Source of the DNA: Actinoplanes xinjiangensis
GTDB lineage: Bacteria > Actinomycetota > Actinomycetes > Mycobacteriales > Micromonosporaceae
Assembly (NCBI RefSeq): GCF_003148685.1
Contig: NZ_QGGR01000030.1
Location: 1-64,000, forward strand
Direction of reading: 5' to 3'
Length of the DNA stretch: 64,000 nt
How positions within the stretch are numbered: position 1 is the first letter of the stretch; each line of letters opens with the position of its first letter. The notes beneath the pieces were generated by a model that did not search any database, had not been told where the DNA came from, and saw only the letters and a program-made list of their open reading frames with translations. Below are positions 62,798 to 64,000 of the stretch, piece by piece. The translations under genes and the position numbers were made by a program.

Positions 62798-63634
62798 CTA
62801 GTTGCCGTCGGTCTTGACGGTCTTCGTCCCGTAGGTGCCGAGGCCGTCGAGGCCCTTGAACGACTCGCCCATGATCTCGTTGAGCTTGTCGTTGGTGAGC
62901 TTGTTGAGCTCCTCGAGGTTCCGGTAGTCACCGGCCATCTTCAGCAGGGCGTCCGCCACCGCGATGAGGGACGTGTTCATGTTGACCAGCATGTCCTTCA
63001 TGTCGCCCTTGACGCCGCCGTCCTGTGCCGTCGCCCCGACGATCGCCTGCCGCAGCACCTCGGCCCGCGCGAAACCACCCGGCTTCGGGTCCACCAGATT
63101 GAGCTGGTCCACCGTAGAGAGCAGGACGTTGCCCGGTCCGGTGATCTTCTGGAGCACCTCCTTCGCGAACCACTCCAGCGCGGCGGTGTTGACCGCCACG
63201 CCCTTGGTCGCGGCCGCGTCGCCCTTGAACCCGTTGATGGCGGGCGGCTTGAATCCCGAACCCGTCGGAGTCTTGGTCTCGTCGATCCAGTCGGACTGAG
63301 TGTTGAAGGCCGGCGGCTTCACGTTCGAGGGGTCAGTGATCTGCCCCTTGTAGTCGCTGACCAGCTTCTTCCAGCCGTTGGTGTCGGTGATGTTCGAGGT
63401 GTACCAGTCGCGGGCCTCGATCCACTCCGGATGCTCGGCCCGGACCGAGTCCTTCCACTTGTCGTAGTCGACACCGGTGCGGCTGTTCGAGTGCTTGTTG
63501 TAGTACGCCATCCAGGAGTCGTACGCCGCCTGGGTGGTGCCGGCCGGATAGCCCTTGGCCTCATCGTGTGTGGAATAGGCGTGCATCGCGGTGATTGCTT
63601 CTTGGTTCGGGTAACCCCAGTCGATACTTGCCAT
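62798..63634 (-). CDS. Helical T7SS-associated protein, 278 aa
   Basis: A 278-aa soluble protein beginning MASIDWGYPNQEAITAMHAY. The N-terminal ~95 residues are aromatic-rich (YDSWMAYYNK, HPEWIEARDWYTS), followed by a Pro-containing linker (~95-135) and a C-terminal helical domain (~140-270) with AALEWFAKEVLQKITGPGN and LIAVADALLKMAGDYRNLEE, resembling ESX-type four-helix substrates. No signal peptide. ATG 63634 is chosen because GGAGTG stands 6 bases before it; GTG 63643 overlaps that site. It lies between the WXG100 gene and the Pro/Gly protein in the T7SS operon and is probably a substrate or substrate partner. No named family. Confidence 0.75.
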   Translation of the reverse strand: MASIDWGYPNQEAITAMHAYSTHDEAKGYPAGTTQAAYDSWMAYYNKHSNSRTGVDYDKWKDSVRAEHPEWIEARDWYTSNITDTNGWKKLVSDYKGQITDPSNVKPPAFNTQSDWIDETKTPTGSGFKPPAINGFKGDAAATKGVAVNTAALEWFAKEVLQKITGPGNVLLSTVDQLNLVDPKPGGFARAEVLRQAIVGATAQDGGVKGDMKDMLVNMNTSLIAVADALLKMAGDYRNLEELNKLTNDKLNEIMGESFKGLDGLGTYGTKTVKTDGN

Positions 63635-63731
63635 GTCGTTCACTCCACTCGCTCTTCGGCGTACGGATCAGAGGCGGGAAAGCCCGGCGGCCCGGGTCGT
63701 CGAGCTCACCGGGCCGGGTTCGGGCAGCTGG

Positions 63732-63760
63732 GGCTGCCGCGCCCGGGAGGCGCGGCAGCC
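63732..63760 (-). terminator. Strong hairpin behind the WXG100 gene
   Basis: A perfect 12-base stem (GGCTGCCGCGCC with its complement) encloses a 5-base loop CGGGA. It starts 13 bases past the WXG100 stop on the minus strand and lies 98 bases before the next gene. There is no T-tract, so it may be a partial terminator or an mRNA-stabilising hairpin that keeps the small WXG100 protein more abundant than the downstream machinery. Confidence 0.6.
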
Positions 63761-63772
63761 ACGCGACGTGGC

Positions 63773-64000
63773 TCAGCCGCCGCGGACGTCGTTCCAGATC
63801 ATCGCGTGGCGCTGCTCGGTGGTGCCGTAGTTGTCCGAGATGGTCAGCAGCGTCTGCCGCGCCTGGTCGAGGTAGAGGACCATGTTGTCGGCCGCGTTGT
63901 TCCAGGCGAGTTTCGAGACGGCGTACTGGTCCCGGGCGGCACCGCTCCAGTCCTTGAGGCTGGCCTCGACCGTCGCCTCCATCTCGTCGAGGGAGGTCTG
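63773..64000 (-). CDS. WXG100-family (ESAT-6-like) protein, C-terminal part only
   Basis: The last 75 codons of a WXG100-type small secreted protein; the start is beyond the right edge. The hallmark turn is KDWSGAARDQY (W-x-G), followed by a second helix with NNAADNMVLYLDQARQTLLT and a tail ending HAMIWNDVRGG. WXG100 proteins form dimeric helical hairpins and are the principal T7SS substrates. It is first in the visible part of the T7SS operon; a partner WXG100 gene may precede it outside the window. A strong hairpin follows its stop. Confidence 0.88.
   Translation of the reverse strand, partial: QTSLDEMEATVEASLKDWSGAARDQYAVSKLAWNNAADNMVLYLDQARQTLLTISDNYGTTEQRHAMIWNDVRGG

Overview
The window looks like chromosomal DNA of a filamentous high-GC actinobacterium, most likely a Micromonosporaceae member (Actinoplanes-like). 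Supporting signs are very high GC with strong third-position GC bias, frequent GTG starts and ATGA/GTGA overlaps, AfsR/SARP-type regulators, SpoIIE-type phosphatase, ALF-repeat toxin architecture and an EccE-less type VII secretion (T7SS) locus. Genus is inferred from gene content only. No rRNA, tRNA or CRISPR array was seen.

Layout. 0.2-5.4 kb: an MDR quinone oxidoreductase behind a twin-palindrome promoter, a NarL-type two-component pair, an ABC-2 exporter and a small membrane protein. 5.6-12.2 kb: a secreted operon of a trypsin-fold pseudoprotease with three discoidin-like domains, a 1218-aa ALF-repeat polymorphic toxin candidate and an overlapping probable immunity gene. 12.3-18.6 kb: a SARP/NB-ARC/TPR regulator, two small secreted repeat proteins, a cyclophilin-like lipoprotein behind a truncated alcohol-dehydrogenase leader, and small hypotheticals. 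18.8-25.7 kb: a carbohydrate locus (GT4 glycosyltransferase, six-hairpin glycosidase-like protein, GH130 phosphorylase/hydrolase), a lipid kinase and a PAS-PP2C phosphatase, then an IS5-type transposase relic.

26.0-33.1 kb holds the most unusual cassette: a divergent membrane protein, a 1531-aa STAS/HATPase/PRTase-like/PRTase-like/HATPase protein, and a coupled receiver-kinase-like fusion. Together they look like a signalling or conflict module without an obvious textbook counterpart.

33.6-64.0 kb is a T7SS locus. The minus-strand operon runs from WXG100 (cut by the right edge) through two large secreted or cell-surface candidates, a charged adaptor, EccC, EccD, EccB, an ADP-ribosyltransferase-like protein, a beta-helix/EccA-type AAA fusion, YbaB, an atypical LuxR regulator and a second ART-like paralogue. 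On the plus strand are a membrane protein with two catalytically degenerate transglycosylase domains plus a ricin-type lectin, a mycosin-like protein whose Asp-His-Ser triad is lost, and two translationally coupled AfsR-type ATPase regulators. EccE and an intact mycosin are not in the window.

A recurring theme is enzyme folds without catalytic residues: the trypsin-like, subtilisin-like and transglycosylase-like proteins, and probably the ART-like ones. This suggests binding or scaffolding roles in the secretion and surface systems encoded here.
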